Source of the DNA: Desulfitobacterium chlororespirans DSM 11544
Lineage (GTDB): Bacteria; Bacillota; Desulfitobacteriia; Desulfitobacteriales; Desulfitobacteriaceae
NCBI RefSeq assembly: GCF_900143285.1
Contig: NZ_FRDN01000014.1
Coordinates: forward strand, 124,001 to 188,000
Reading direction: 5' to 3'
DNA length: 64,000 nucleotides
Translations under genes and position numbers: made by a program
The notes under the pieces: generated by a model
What the model was told of the DNA's origin: nothing
The model's input: the letters and a program-made list of their open reading frames with translations, nothing else
Databases searched by the model: none
Shown here: one piece after another, positions 17,218 through 26,376 of the stretch
Layout of the letters: each line of letters begins with the position of its first letter
Position numbering within the stretch: the stretch's first letter is position 1

Positions 17218-18050
17218 TACCGATTGCCTCCCTTCGCAGCGGGATTAACCATGATAATATTATGCTGGAACATTTTCTCTACCACTTGGGCGGCTACACC
17301 TTGTGGATCTTTGGTGCCATCGAATGTTTCTCCGCCTGAACGAGCCGGCGGAGCAAAAATCTTATTCACGCTGGTGGGTGATCCCTTAAGTCCCATTTGA
17401 GTCACATCGAACTCAAAGGATTTGGAATCGATCATCTCCGGCTCATAAGAAGCGGCCTTCATCATGTTGGGCAAGGATGCATAACGCAGATCGTTAAGCT
17501 CCTTTTCAACGGTGAGCAGGGCCGGTAATTTGGCCTGCACCACTTCTTTACCTGTTTCCAGCTTGCGCTGAACGGTTATGGTGTCTTTATTAATATCGGT
17601 AACCTTAATAACATAAGTCAATTGCGGAAAACCCAAACGGCAGGCAATGCCAGGGCCAGTCTGAGCAGTATCCCCGTCGATAGCCTCTTTACCGGCCAAT
17701 ACCAAATCGACAGGATCTGTTTCATTGATTTTAAGAATGGCTTGAGTGATAATGTAAGCTGTTGCCAAAGAATCTGAACCACCGAAGGCCCGATCGCTTA
17801 ACAGAATAGCGCGATCCGCCCCAAAGGACATGGCTTTCCGGAGTGCTTCTTTCGCTTGGGGAGGACCCATTGTGACAATAGTAACTTTCCCACCCATTTT
17901 CTCTTTAAGACGGATTGCCTCTTCAAGGGCATGGGCATCATATGGATTAATAATAGACGGTACCCCTTCACGCATTAGCGTGTTCGTTTTGGGGTCAATC
18001 CGAACTTCAGATGAGTCCGGAACTTGTTTTAGACAAACTACGAAATGCAA
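17217..18050 (-). CDS. fixA: Electron-transfer flavoprotein beta subunit FixA
   Basis: The 277-residue ETF beta chain begins with MHFVVCLKQVPDSSEVRID and holds the family signatures NPYDAHALEEAIRLKE, AGKEAIDGDTAQTGPGIA and LPALLTVEKE. In FixAB this subunit carries the bifurcating flavin region. AGAGGAGGG lies 8 bases before the ATG. It is the first gene of fixABCX, and about 290 bases of very AT-rich DNA upstream should hold the promoter. Likely electron donors are NADH or an acyl-CoA-type substrate; which one cannot be told from sequence. Confidence 0.93.
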   Translation of the reverse strand: MHFVVCLKQVPDSSEVRIDPKTNTLMREGVPSIINPYDAHALEEAIRLKEKMGGKVTIVTMGPPQAKEALRKAMSFGADRAILLSDRAFGGSDSLATAYIITQAILKINETDPVDLVLAGKEAIDGDTAQTGPGIACRLGFPQLTYVIKVTDINKDTITVQRKLETGKEVVQAKLPALLTVEKELNDLRYASLPNMMKAASYEPEMIDSKSFEFDVTQMGLKGSPTSVNKIFAPPARSGGETFDGTKDPQGVAAQVVEKMFQHNIIMVNPAAKGGNR

Positions 18051-18339
18051 AAAACTCCCTCCTCTAACCCTTTTTGCTTATAAAGATACATAATCTCACA
18101 TGTACAGCATAGTACAACAGGAGAAAAAAGACAAGTTTTTTAATTAACAGAATATAATAAAAATTAACTTAATTACTGAAGAGCAAATATTCTAATAAAA
18201 ACAAAGATAATTATATCACAAAGAAAATAAAAACCCTAACTATTTTTAGCAATTTTCGAATATAAGAAGATAGGGGTGCAGGGTTTTTCTAGGATTGGGC
18301 AGAATACTATTAGGCAACAATTTCAAGTGCAAAGGGGGT
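18051..18339. other. AT-rich divergent intergenic region
   Basis: This stretch separates fixA (minus) from the UPF0182 gene (plus) and must hold both promoters. It is strongly AT-rich. I looked for an exact FNR or dehalobox-type dyad and found none. Confidence 0.5.
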
Positions 18340-21216
18340 ATGGGATTGAGACGAACAGCACGTATCATGTTAGTGTTACTGGGAATAGGATTAATTCTTT
18401 TTATTGCACTCAGCGGCCTGTTCGAAGATTATTTATGGTACTCCGACCTGGGGTATAGTCAACTTTTCTGGACCCCCTTAATCAGCAAAGGAATCATTCA
18501 AATTATCAATGGGACCATTCTCTTCACGTTCATAGCGGGCACTCTTTTTTCCATACGTCACGCAATTTTGACTTTCGTCAATGAACGATTACGGAAGCGC
18601 CTCCGTTTGGTCCATGAAATGGACCGTCCTCTTTATCACTTAAGCCAGCGCAAAATGACTCTTTGGCTCATTATTATTTCAGTCCTGATCAGCTTTGGGG
18701 TCAGTTTCGTTACCGGTTTCACCGGTTGGCTTGAGGTCCTGACTTTTTTGAATGCCACTCCTTTCGGGCAGGGAGATCCTATCTTCTTTAAAGACTTAGG
18801 CTTTTATGTGTTTCAATTACCTTTTTTCTTTACCATTTATAATGCTTTTTTCGGACCGCTTTTTTTTCTCACCTTTTTTACGATAGTGTTCTATAGTTTT
18901 GCCGGCGTTATTCATTTTAAATCCTTGCTTATTTGGAAGAAACAGGCCATAGAGATCAATTCTGCTGCACGACGCCATCTTGCCCTGCTCATTACGGTGC
19001 TTTTTCTCTTCAAAGGATTTGGCTGCTATCTCGATACCTTCCGCTTACTGTATTCTCAGCATGGCTTAGTCTTAGGTGCCGGCTACGCAGATCTCCATGC
19101 CACTTTGCCGGCCTTAAAGGCCTTGATGGTTTTATGTGCCTTGGGCGTTATCGGGGGAGGCTTATCCTTTTTTAAGAACGAAGTGCGTTTGCTGACTCTC
19201 CCTATTCTGGTAATTTTTATCAGCACTCCCCTTCTTTCCGGTCTCGGGCCGATGGTCCTTCAATCCATGGTGGTCATTCCCAATGAATTGGAGAAAGAAA
19301 CACCCTATATCCAAAACGAAATCGCTTTAACCCGCTTTGCTTATGGCCTTGATCAAATCAGCGAAGAAGACTATCAAGCCGACCAGCCTCTGACTCCGGA
19401 AACTCTCCAGAAAGAGCTGCCAACTTTGAATAATGTCCGCCTTAATGACCCTCACCCCCTGCTCCGAACCTATACGCAGAAACAGGGCATCCGGCCTTAT
19501 TACAAATTCTATAATATCGATATGGATCGCTATCGGATCAATGGGGAATATCGGCAAGTCATGCTTGCTCCCCGTGAGTTCTCCTATCAGGATTTAGAAA
19601 ACACCGCTCAAACCTTCGTTAATTTACGCTTCAAATACACCCATGGCTTTGGTGTGGTGGCCTCCTTCGCCAATGCGGTCACACCGGAAGGGCTTCCCGC
19701 CTTTGCTATTAAGGATGTGCCGCCGACTACGGATTACCAGGAGCTTCAAATCAGTCAGCCCCGCATTTATTTCGGAGAAATGACCCATGACTGGGTCGTG
19801 GTCAATACGGATTTAAAAGAATTCGATTATCCGGAAGGCAAAGCCAATGCGGAAACACGCTATGAAGGCAAATCGGGCATTAAACTGACTCCCTTCAATC
19901 GGCTTATGCTTTCGCTAAAGCATGGCACCTTGCGCTTTTATTTAGCCAATGAGATCAATTCCCAAAGCCGCATCCTCCTTCATCGCAACATCATGGACCG
20001 TGTGGAAAAGCTGGCGCCCTTTCTGCAATATGATGATAACCCCTATCTGGTTGTCGATGAAGGACAACTCAAATGGATAATTGATGCCTATACTGTTTCC
20101 AAGACCTTTCCTTATTCCAGCATGTCCCCCGAACGGGAGCTCAATTATATCCGCAACTCAGTGAAAGTCGTCGTGGATGCTTATGATGGCACAGTTGAGT
20201 TCTTCGCCGTGGATACCAAGGATCCGATCTTACAGACCTATCGCAAAATATTCCCCGGGGTTTTTAAGGATTTATCCGCCATGCCTGACACTCTCCAGAC
20301 ACACCTTCGCTATCCGGAGACCCTTTTTAAGATTCAGAGCACCATGCTGAAAAATTTTCACATGACGGATCCTACGGTATTCTATAATAAGGAAGACACT
20401 TGGGATATTGCCAAAGAACTCTTTGGTTCCGAGCCTCAGAATATTGCCCCTTATTACAGCGTGATGCGTCTCTCTGACAGCGAACAGCCCGAGTTGGTCC
20501 TGATGATTCCTTTTACTCCCTCATCCAACGCCAACAATATCCGCAACAATATGGTTGCCTGGCTGGCGGCCCGCATGGATGGTGAACATTACGGAGAACT
20601 AAGACTCTATAAAGTCCCGAAAAATACGGAAGTGGATGGCCCTCTGCAGGTTGAATCACGAATTGACCAGGATCCTGAAATCTCAAGACAGCTGGCTTTA
20701 TGGGATCAAAAGGGCTCCAGTGTCATTCGCGGCGATCTTGTGGTCCTTCCGCTGGCAGGCAATTTTTTATATGTTGAGCCGATTTATTTGCAATCAGAAA
20801 AAGCCGGCAGCATTCCGGAAATGAAACGGGTTATTGTGGCTTATGGGGATAAAATTGTGATGAGCGAGACTTTCGAAGAAGCCCTTGCCCAACTCTTTGG
20901 GGTTCGTTTGAAGCTCTCTCCTCCTCCTCCGGCTAATGTATCTGCCTTAGCAGTTTCCCCCATGAACGCCGAACTGAAAGCGGAAGAGACCGGAGAGACA
21001 GAAGAACCCATCGGCCCGCAGGAGGATACTCAAGCTCTCTTAAAGCAAATCGAACAGATACGGGAAATGCTGAATCAGTTGGAGCAGCAATTCAAAAAGA
21101 TAACCGGAGACTCTGTGGATGTGGAAGACGGTAAAAGTGCCGATGAGGATGCTCATGATGTTCAACCTAATTCTGAGGACTCTGTGAACTCAGAGCAGTC
21201 GAAAACCAACCCATGA
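18340..21216 (+). CDS. UPF0182 (COG1615) large membrane protein
   Basis: About 958 residues. The N-terminal third has some seven hydrophobic membrane segments, then a long extracytoplasmic region (about residues 320-890), then a low-complexity acidic tail with a short Glu/Gln-rich helix. This matches the UPF0182 family, whose function is not established. AAAGGGGG lies only one base before the ATG at 18340 but 7 bases before an in-frame TTG at 18346, so the TTG may be the true start. A good terminator follows. It appears to be a single-gene unit. Confidence 0.85.
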   Translation: MGLRRTARIMLVLLGIGLILFIALSGLFEDYLWYSDLGYSQLFWTPLISKGIIQIINGTILFTFIAGTLFSIRHAILTFVNERLRKRLRLVHEMDRPLYHLSQRKMTLWLIIISVLISFGVSFVTGFTGWLEVLTFLNATPFGQGDPIFFKDLGFYVFQLPFFFTIYNAFFGPLFFLTFFTIVFYSFAGVIHFKSLLIWKKQAIEINSAARRHLALLITVLFLFKGFGCYLDTFRLLYSQHGLVLGAGYADLHATLPALKALMVLCALGVIGGGLSFFKNEVRLLTLPILVIFISTPLLSGLGPMVLQSMVVIPNELEKETPYIQNEIALTRFAYGLDQISEEDYQADQPLTPETLQKELPTLNNVRLNDPHPLLRTYTQKQGIRPYYKFYNIDMDRYRINGEYRQVMLAPREFSYQDLENTAQTFVNLRFKYTHGFGVVASFANAVTPEGLPAFAIKDVPPTTDYQELQISQPRIYFGEMTHDWVVVNTDLKEFDYPEGKANAETRYEGKSGIKLTPFNRLMLSLKHGTLRFYLANEINSQSRILLHRNIMDRVEKLAPFLQYDDNPYLVVDEGQLKWIIDAYTVSKTFPYSSMSPERELNYIRNSVKVVVDAYDGTVEFFAVDTKDPILQTYRKIFPGVFKDLSAMPDTLQTHLRYPETLFKIQSTMLKNFHMTDPTVFYNKEDTWDIAKELFGSEPQNIAPYYSVMRLSDSEQPELVLMIPFTPSSNANNIRNNMVAWLAARMDGEHYGELRLYKVPKNTEVDGPLQVESRIDQDPEISRQLALWDQKGSSVIRGDLVVLPLAGNFLYVEPIYLQSEKAGSIPEMKRVIVAYGDKIVMSETFEEALAQLFGVRLKLSPPPPANVSALAVSPMNAELKAEETGETEEPIGPQEDTQALLKQIEQIREMLNQLEQQFKKITGDSVDVEDGKSADEDAHDVQPNSEDSVNSEQSKTNP

Positions 21217-21221
21217 TTGCC

Positions 21222-21253
21222 AAAGGCGGAAGATGTTATTCTTCCGCCTTTTA
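21222..21253 (+). terminator. Terminator after the UPF0182 gene
   Basis: An 11 bp perfect stem (AAAGGCGGAAG with its complement) has an 8-base loop and a T-rich end. Confidence 0.85.
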
Positions 21254-21258
21254 GCTTA

Positions 21259-21372
21259 CACTATCAGAAAGTATAAACTTGCGCTGTATACTTTCTAAGC
21301 ATAAGTGCAACCAGCGACTTCGCCTCATTTGCCAGCATGCGTTTAAGGCTCTGCGAAGCCGGGTTTTCTTTA
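21259..21372 (+). repeat. 114 bp dispersed repeat, copy 2
   Basis: Gap-free match to 719-832. As in copy 1 it lies between two convergent genes, and its last bases overlap the stop codon of the minus-strand gene ending at 21370. The AGAAAGTATA/TATACTTTCT arms are intact. Confidence 0.85.
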
Positions 21373-22635
21373 TTGCAGAGGATGCAGTTTTACTTTGGTG
21401 GACATCCCTACCCGTGTAACTTGAATGACTTCCACACCATCGGAAGAGATATAGTTTTCTTCCCCATCAAGTTTTATTTCTTTATCTCTGCCTTCCTTGA
21501 TAATATAGGCAGTCAAATCGTTATAGACAATAATTTCACCATTGGCCCCGATAATAACATCTTTGGCATCATCGTAAGGTATGGACCCTTCCCAAATGGT
21601 TTTGAATTTCAGGCTTTTTTCTTCGGAATTTTCCTCACCGCTGCGGATGCTTACCAACTTATCATCCTTAATATTGCCCAGGTAGAGCATGCCTCCCCGG
21701 TTGCCTAAAATCACATCAGCAGCATCATCAGACACCACTTCCCTGTTCCAGCCTTGTAAAGCAATGATTCGCTCTGATTTCCCGGAAGTGCTTTTCGCAT
21801 ACAGGGTGCCGAACTTATCCGAAGCGGCCATTTGGGTGATGACTTCCCCCGCCTGGTTTAAGGTGCGGACATTTTTCATAATATCGATTTCCATCAGCTG
21901 AAACTTCCCATTGTCCTCAATCGCAAGGTAGAGCAGGTTAGTAAAGGTGGATACCACCATCTGCTTGATCTGCCCAACCGCAGGAAAACTATCAATGCTG
22001 CGGTTATACCGATCATCGGGTGCTGTCTCCTCTTCGTCGCTGGGAGGCAGCTCTAACGTATACACCTCAGTAATTTGCGGATTGTTATAGCGGACTTCTG
22101 TACGAGTCTTGGGGGTCTTTTTGACGGGATTCTGGGGCGGCGCCTGATTGGGATCCTCCACGGCATCAGGCTCGGCAGACGTGTTATTGCTGCCAGAGCT
22201 GCCTTGTTCCGTGGGCTCCTCTTCGACAGGAACGACCACAGTCGTAGTAGGATTGGGGTTCCTGCGGGCATAGAAGTAGACAAGGGTGTCACGGTCCGGG
22301 AGCCATTGATAATAGATCGGCCCCATATCATATTCACTCTCCCCCTGGGGAGACTTCTCAAAGATAACTTTTTCTTGTTGCAGATTATAGACCTTGAGTA
22401 CACCATTCTCCTGGTAAGCTAAATAATCTTTGCCATAAGAGATCTGAAGGTTCTCCAGATTGGTACCCGGTATCTCTGTTTCCAAACTCTTAACGACAAT
22501 GGGTTGAGCATTAACCGGTGCCATGATTCCTTCAACTTTATAATTGAGAAAATAGTAAAAAGCAAACTGCAGCATTAATGAAACCATAATCCAACTGGTT
22601 ATTGTTCTGAGCAGAGCGCGCGTCTTTCGTTTCAC
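21370..22635 (-). CDS. Membrane-anchored protein of unknown function
   Basis: About 421 residues. One N-terminal membrane segment (SWIMVSLMLQFAFYYFLNY) is followed by an extracytoplasmic domain with short beta-rich repeats reminiscent of a propeller (YLAYQENGVLKVYN, LLYLAIEDNGKFQLMEID, GTLYAKSTSG). A Pro/Thr/Ser/Glu-rich low-complexity linker is at about 130-190. I do not recognise a family. A GTG start at 22635 has GGGGG 7 bases upstream; the frame extends to 22662 without a better site. It follows the phosphodiester-glycosidase-like gene by 28 bases, so the two are probably one envelope operon. Confidence 0.75.
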   Translation of the reverse strand: MKRKTRALLRTITSWIMVSLMLQFAFYYFLNYKVEGIMAPVNAQPIVVKSLETEIPGTNLENLQISYGKDYLAYQENGVLKVYNLQQEKVIFEKSPQGESEYDMGPIYYQWLPDRDTLVYFYARRNPNPTTTVVVPVEEEPTEQGSSGSNNTSAEPDAVEDPNQAPPQNPVKKTPKTRTEVRYNNPQITEVYTLELPPSDEEETAPDDRYNRSIDSFPAVGQIKQMVVSTFTNLLYLAIEDNGKFQLMEIDIMKNVRTLNQAGEVITQMAASDKFGTLYAKSTSGKSERIIALQGWNREVVSDDAADVILGNRGGMLYLGNIKDDKLVSIRSGEENSEEKSLKFKTIWEGSIPYDDAKDVIIGANGEIIVYNDLTAYIIKEGRDKEIKLDGEENYISSDGVEVIQVTRVGMSTKVKLHPLQ

Positions 22636-22663
22636 GAATCCACCCCCTTCATTCTTTCCCACA

Positions 22664-23632
22664 TTAAGGCGTCACCACAAATCCGGTGGGGATATAGCGT
22701 TCACCAAAAATATTCCAGAGCTTATTAATGATCTTGCCATTATAGACCATCTCCGAAGAGGATCCGCCATCCAGATTAACCGCTTCTACTGCGTCATACT
22801 CCAAAAAGACATTCATCATATCCCTTAAGGTTGCTCCGATACTCCAGGTCGGCTGGCGGCCATCGATCACTACAAAAATAATGGTCCCATCCGCACGCTG
22901 TCCGATTCCGGTACGGGGGGCAATCCCCCAACCGCCGTCCCCAGAGACAGCCTGTTTGCCCTTTTTAACCAAAGGCGGGTAAAAACTTACCCCTTCTTGA
23001 ATCTTCTTTTCTTTGATCTGATTAACATCCATAGGCCCAATAATCAGTTTACCCTCGGCATCAATTCCGATAAAATCAACCACTTTATTCCCGGCATTGT
23101 TGTGGACGACTTCCCCATTCTGGACTGTGATTCCGTCAGGAAACGCGCCATTGCCTGATCCATCGGGATCATAGAAGCCTCCGGCGTTGATACCGGCAAT
23201 GGCGCCTGCATGTTTCACCATATCCGAAAGCCTCTCCCCAGCAACACCGATTTCCTGAGTAACAGCTAATTTAACCCGCTTGGGATCGCTGATCAGCATA
23301 ACTTTCCCTTTAAAATTTTTACCTTGTATATCTTCAATGACAATACCGGAAGAAGTATCCTCAACATCGGTTTGTCTGTCAATATTCCCGCCCACTTGGT
23401 TACCGTGATCATCATAAGTGTGCATAATCTCACTGATTTTTTCCTCGGAAAGAAAGAAGCGCACCACCTGAGGGTGACGTGATGTTTCTACAGCACCTAC
23501 AGCCATAACTTTTAAAGCTTCAAAGGGTCCCCAAAACAGCACAAAGGGCACGAGGCAACCGGCAAAGATGATATTAAAAACCAGAAATGCGACAATCATT
23601 TTCCAACGGACCCTGCGCTTTTTCTTGATCAT
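22664..23632 (-). CDS. Phosphodiester glycosidase (NAGPA-domain) family envelope protein
   Basis: The 322-residue protein has an N-terminal membrane anchor (MIVAFLVFNIIFAGCLVPFV) and a C-terminal NAGPA/DUF2233 domain (about 115-320). The conserved parts are INAGGFYDPDG, APRTGIGQRADGTI and NLDGGSSSEM. Related enzymes act on phosphodiester-linked sugars such as wall or exopolysaccharide units. It is upstream of, and probably cotranscribed with, the propeller-like membrane protein. Confidence 0.83.
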   Translation of the reverse strand: MIKKKRRVRWKMIVAFLVFNIIFAGCLVPFVLFWGPFEALKVMAVGAVETSRHPQVVRFFLSEEKISEIMHTYDDHGNQVGGNIDRQTDVEDTSSGIVIEDIQGKNFKGKVMLISDPKRVKLAVTQEIGVAGERLSDMVKHAGAIAGINAGGFYDPDGSGNGAFPDGITVQNGEVVHNNAGNKVVDFIGIDAEGKLIIGPMDVNQIKEKKIQEGVSFYPPLVKKGKQAVSGDGGWGIAPRTGIGQRADGTIIFVVIDGRQPTWSIGATLRDMMNVFLEYDAVEAVNLDGGSSSEMVYNGKIINKLWNIFGERYIPTGFVVTP

Positions 23633-23749
23633 GCGCCCTGATCACTCCTTAATTGTGTTCTTTTTCATTACTATCTTTCAGCATCGATTATTTTATCATA
23701 TTGGGGCAGAGTGTAAAGAAAATTAATTACACTTCTCAACAGTGAAAGA

Positions 23750-23816
23750 AAACCCGGCTTCGCCGAGTTTTATCTCCACGTATCGCAAAAAGGCGAAGTC
23801 CTTGGTTGCCCTTGTG
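23750..23816 (-). repeat. 114 bp dispersed repeat, copy 3 (3' half, inverted)
   Basis: Read on the minus strand this matches the second half of copies 1 and 2: GGGCAACCA, GACTTCGCC, a 26-base middle of the same length but different sequence, and then the conserved CGGCGAAGCC and GGGTTTTCTTT blocks. The arms pair in all three copies although the middle has diverged. Confidence 0.7.
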
Positions 23817-23843
23817 CACCATGAAATTTCCTTCTGAACAGCT

Positions 23844-23872
23844 AAAAACAAGCCGCAGTTTCAATGCGGCTT
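23844..23872 (-). terminator. Terminator after the OsmC gene
   Basis: An 8 bp stem (AAGCCGCA/TGCGGCTT) with a 7-base loop is followed on the minus strand by GTTTTTAG. It lies about 100 bases past the OsmC stop. Confidence 0.75.
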
Positions 23873-23974
23873 AAGTAGAATGCTTATCTTAATGGTAACC
23901 TAAACACGATTAGTATAGCAAATGCTCACTATTGGTTCAACTCTCTCAATATTAATTATTTATTAACGACCCCT

Positions 23975-24391
23975 TTAATTTGGATAAGTTTCCAATTTGT
24001 ACGTGAGGTTGGCAACTTTATCGATCATATTGGCCACACTGCAATATTTCTCCATGGATAATTGAATGGCCCTGAGCAGTTTTTCCTGGGGTAGGTTACT
24101 GCCCCAGAATTTAAATATCAATTCCACATCGGTAAAAATACGGGGGTGCTCTGCCGCCCGCTCTCCTACTACCGAGATTTCCAATCGTTCATAGGTAATC
24201 CGCATTTTCTCCAGGATTGTGACAATGTCCATGCCGCTGCAGCCTGCCACGGCCATCAGAACCAGCTCCATAGGGCTGGAGCCGTACCCTGACCCCCCTG
24301 TGGTTACGCTGCTGTCTATTTGTGTCTTTAGCTTGGACTGGCCTTCTCCTTCAAAGTGCATTCCTTTAATATGGCTTACCGTGACTTGCAT
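23975..24391 (-). CDS. OsmC family protein
   Basis: A 138-residue OsmC-fold protein. The reactive cysteine is in the family motif VAGCSGMD (about residue 52), and the usual glycine-rich segment GGSGYGSSPMELVLMA precedes it. OsmC/Ohr proteins reduce organic peroxides or act as thiol-dependent redox proteins; the subgroup with this spacing is mostly uncharacterised. AAGGAGG lies 7 bases before the ATG at 24391; the upstream ATG at 24439 lacks a site. Single-gene unit, divergent from gapA. Confidence 0.88.
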   Translation of the reverse strand: MQVTVSHIKGMHFEGEGQSKLKTQIDSSVTTGGSGYGSSPMELVLMAVAGCSGMDIVTILEKMRITYERLEISVVGERAAEHPRIFTDVELIFKFWGSNLPQEKLLRAIQLSMEKYCSVANMIDKVANLTYKLETYPN

Positions 24392-24479
24392 TAAACGACC
24401 TCCTTTTTTATAGGCATGTAAACAACGAGAACGCCTCAAAGTAAAAATATGCCAATAATTTTTGCCTTTAAGTTACACA

Positions 24480-24520
24480 AGTATGTCACATTTACCGCTT
24501 AAAAGTAATTGTGTCATACT
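24480..24520. promoter_or_regulatory. Inverted repeat upstream of gapA
   Basis: Arms AGTATGTCACA (24480-24490) and TGTGTCATACT (24510-24520) pair with one mismatch across 19 bases. It sits 60-100 bases before the gapA start in the divergent region with the OsmC gene. It could be an operator; it does not match the CggR or Rex consensus I know. Confidence 0.4.
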
Positions 24521-24580
24521 GAAAAAGATGTTAAACTATCACATGGACATAATGAATTTAGATTAAAGGAGTGCGGTAAG

Positions 24581-25585
24581 TTGACAATTCGAATTGGGAT
24601 TAATGGATTTGGTCGAATTGGACGAAACGTTTTTCGAGCGGCTTTTGGAAGAGAAAACATTGAAATCGTTGCAGTGAATAATCGATCGACAGGTGAGATT
24701 TTACCTCATCTCTTAAAATACGATTCCGTACATGGTATCTTCCCTGCTCAGATCCAGCACACTGAAGATGGCTTCACTGTGGATGGACAATTGGTTAAAG
24801 TAGTTTCCCACACAGATCCCGGAGATATTCCTTGGGGTGAATTGGGTGTAGACATTGTCATTGAATCCAGCGGCAGGTTCAATAATGGGCCGGACTGCCA
24901 AAAACACCTTAACAATGGGGCACGCAAAGTTGTTATCTCTGCTCCCGCTAAAGAAGAAGACATTACCCTTGTCATGGGTGTCAATGAAGAAATCTATGAT
25001 CCGCAAAAACACCATATCATATCCAATGCCTCATGTACAACCAATTGTCTGGCTCCTGTAGCCAAAGTGATTCACGAAAACTTCGGACTCAAACGGGGAT
25101 TAATGACCACTGTTCACTCTTACACCAATGACCAGCAAATTTTGGACCAATCTCACAAAGATTTACGCCGGGCCCGGGCGGCGGGACTTTCCATCATCCC
25201 CACCACCACAGGAGCGGCAAGGGCTGTAGCGCTTGTGCTGCCTGAGCTTAAGGGAAAACTCAACGGTTTTTCCATGCGTGTCCCTACACCCAATGTTTCT
25301 GTAATTGATTTAGTGGCAGAAATTGAGAAGAATACCACGATTGAAGAACTCAACGGGGTCTTGCGCCACGCCAGCGAAAATAAGCTGAAGGGAATCCTGG
25401 AGTATACCGATCTGCCCCTTGTTTCCAGCGATTTTAATGGCAGCTCTGCCTCATCCATTGTCGATGGTCTGTCCACCATGGTTATGGAAGATAGCCTTAT
25501 TAAGGTCATCTCTTGGTATGATAATGAATGGGGTTATTCCTGCCGTGTCGTCGACCTTGTCGAATATGTCAGTTGCCAGATATAA
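24581..25585 (+). CDS. gapA: Glyceraldehyde-3-phosphate dehydrogenase, type I
   Basis: The 334-residue enzyme interconverts glyceraldehyde-3-phosphate and 1,3-bisphosphoglycerate with NAD(P). It has the Rossmann start INGFGRIGRN, the catalytic cysteine in SNASCTTNC (about residue 151) and WYDNEWGYS near the end. I choose the TTG at 24581: AAAGGAG lies about 9 bases upstream and the protein then begins exactly where family members do, whereas the upstream ATG at 24509 adds 24 unrelated residues. It stands alone, with no pgk, tpiA or cggR beside it. Confidence 0.93.
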   Translation: MTIRIGINGFGRIGRNVFRAAFGRENIEIVAVNNRSTGEILPHLLKYDSVHGIFPAQIQHTEDGFTVDGQLVKVVSHTDPGDIPWGELGVDIVIESSGRFNNGPDCQKHLNNGARKVVISAPAKEEDITLVMGVNEEIYDPQKHHIISNASCTTNCLAPVAKVIHENFGLKRGLMTTVHSYTNDQQILDQSHKDLRRARAAGLSIIPTTTGAARAVALVLPELKGKLNGFSMRVPTPNVSVIDLVAEIEKNTTIEELNGVLRHASENKLKGILEYTDLPLVSSDFNGSSASSIVDGLSTMVMEDSLIKVISWYDNEWGYSCRVVDLVEYVSCQI

Positions 25586-25587
25586 GG

Positions 25588-25613
25588 AAAAGAGCCGTCA
25601 GGCTCTTTTTTTT
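25588..25613 (+). terminator. Terminator after gapA
   Basis: A short stem AGAGCC/GGCTCT, extended by A-T pairs, is followed by eight T residues, immediately after the stop codon. Confidence 0.9.
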
Positions 25614-25628
25614 ACCCTTTAGGAATTA

Positions 25629-26264
25629 TTATTTAGCCAGGGATTTCATAACTTCCTGCCGAAGTTCATCCTGTTCCTCCTGCTTTGATTCCTCCTCACC
25701 CTGAGCAAAAGCTGAAGAACTCTCCCACTCCTCTTCCCCTAAGCGCAGAGGAAAAACAAGGACAATTAAGGCAATCCCGCCTATGGTTAAGACAGCATAC
25801 TGAAGCGAAATCAGGAAAAAGAGCAGCGGAACCTGCTGGGCAGGAGTCCCCACAGCATAGCTGTATTTTTTCAAAGAATTCCAGTCCAGCCCTGAACGCT
25901 CCCATAGAGGAAGGCCATAATAATCCACTGTATCCATCAATTTCTTACCAAGTTCAGCGTAAGGCGCTTGCGAAGAAAGATAAACAAAGCCTTTGTCAGT
26001 GTAAATCTTATCCAATTCCACCGGTTCACCGGTGAAAGCTTCCTTGGTATAGGTTCGTTCAATCCGCAGGACATTATCCGGATGAATATTCACATTGCCT
26101 TTTTCCGTTATTACTGTATAGAGTTCACGATCTATGAGCTCAATATTGAGTACTTTTACATCCAAATAATTTACTCCTATTGAAGTCAAAACAGTAAGGA
26201 ATAGACAAAAAATTATGATCAAGCTGGATAGACGTTCCCGCCCGAGCTTATTATCCTGTACCAT
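25629..26264 (-). CDS. Membrane protein of unknown function
   Basis: About 211 residues with one N-terminal membrane segment (about residues 15-33), a 110-residue extracytoplasmic part, a second membrane segment (about 148-172) and a Glu/Gln-rich cytoplasmic tail. I do not recognise it. The start at 26264 has AAGGAAG about 10 bases away; the frame could begin at a GTG four codons earlier. The tail ends near the gapA terminator from the opposite direction. Together with the next gene upstream it forms a pair of orphan membrane proteins. Confidence 0.7.
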   Translation of the reverse strand: MVQDNKLGRERLSSLIIIFCLFLTVLTSIGVNYLDVKVLNIELIDRELYTVITEKGNVNIHPDNVLRIERTYTKEAFTGEPVELDKIYTDKGFVYLSSQAPYAELGKKLMDTVDYYGLPLWERSGLDWNSLKKYSYAVGTPAQQVPLLFFLISLQYAVLTIGGIALIVLVFPLRLGEEEWESSSAFAQGEEESKQEEQDELRQEVMKSLAK

Positions 26265-26376
26265 GAAGCCATACACTTCCTTATAATATATTTACATTCT
26301 TAACATACATTCTTAACAATATATTTACATTCTTATTCCAGGCTCAATTCTACACTAATTTCGCAGAGCGAACAAA

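Larger units (their letters stand above)
23633..23974. other. Intergenic region with half repeat and terminator
   Basis: This 342-base stretch holds the promoter side of the phosphodiester glycosidase gene, an inverted half copy of the 114 bp repeat at 23750-23816, and a terminator for osmC-like transcription at 23844-23872. I see no gene in it. Confidence 0.6.

Noticed and set aside
18100-18260. FNR/dehalobox-type dyad upstream of fixA
   Set aside because: Only AT-rich near matches; no exact five-base arms with four-base spacing.
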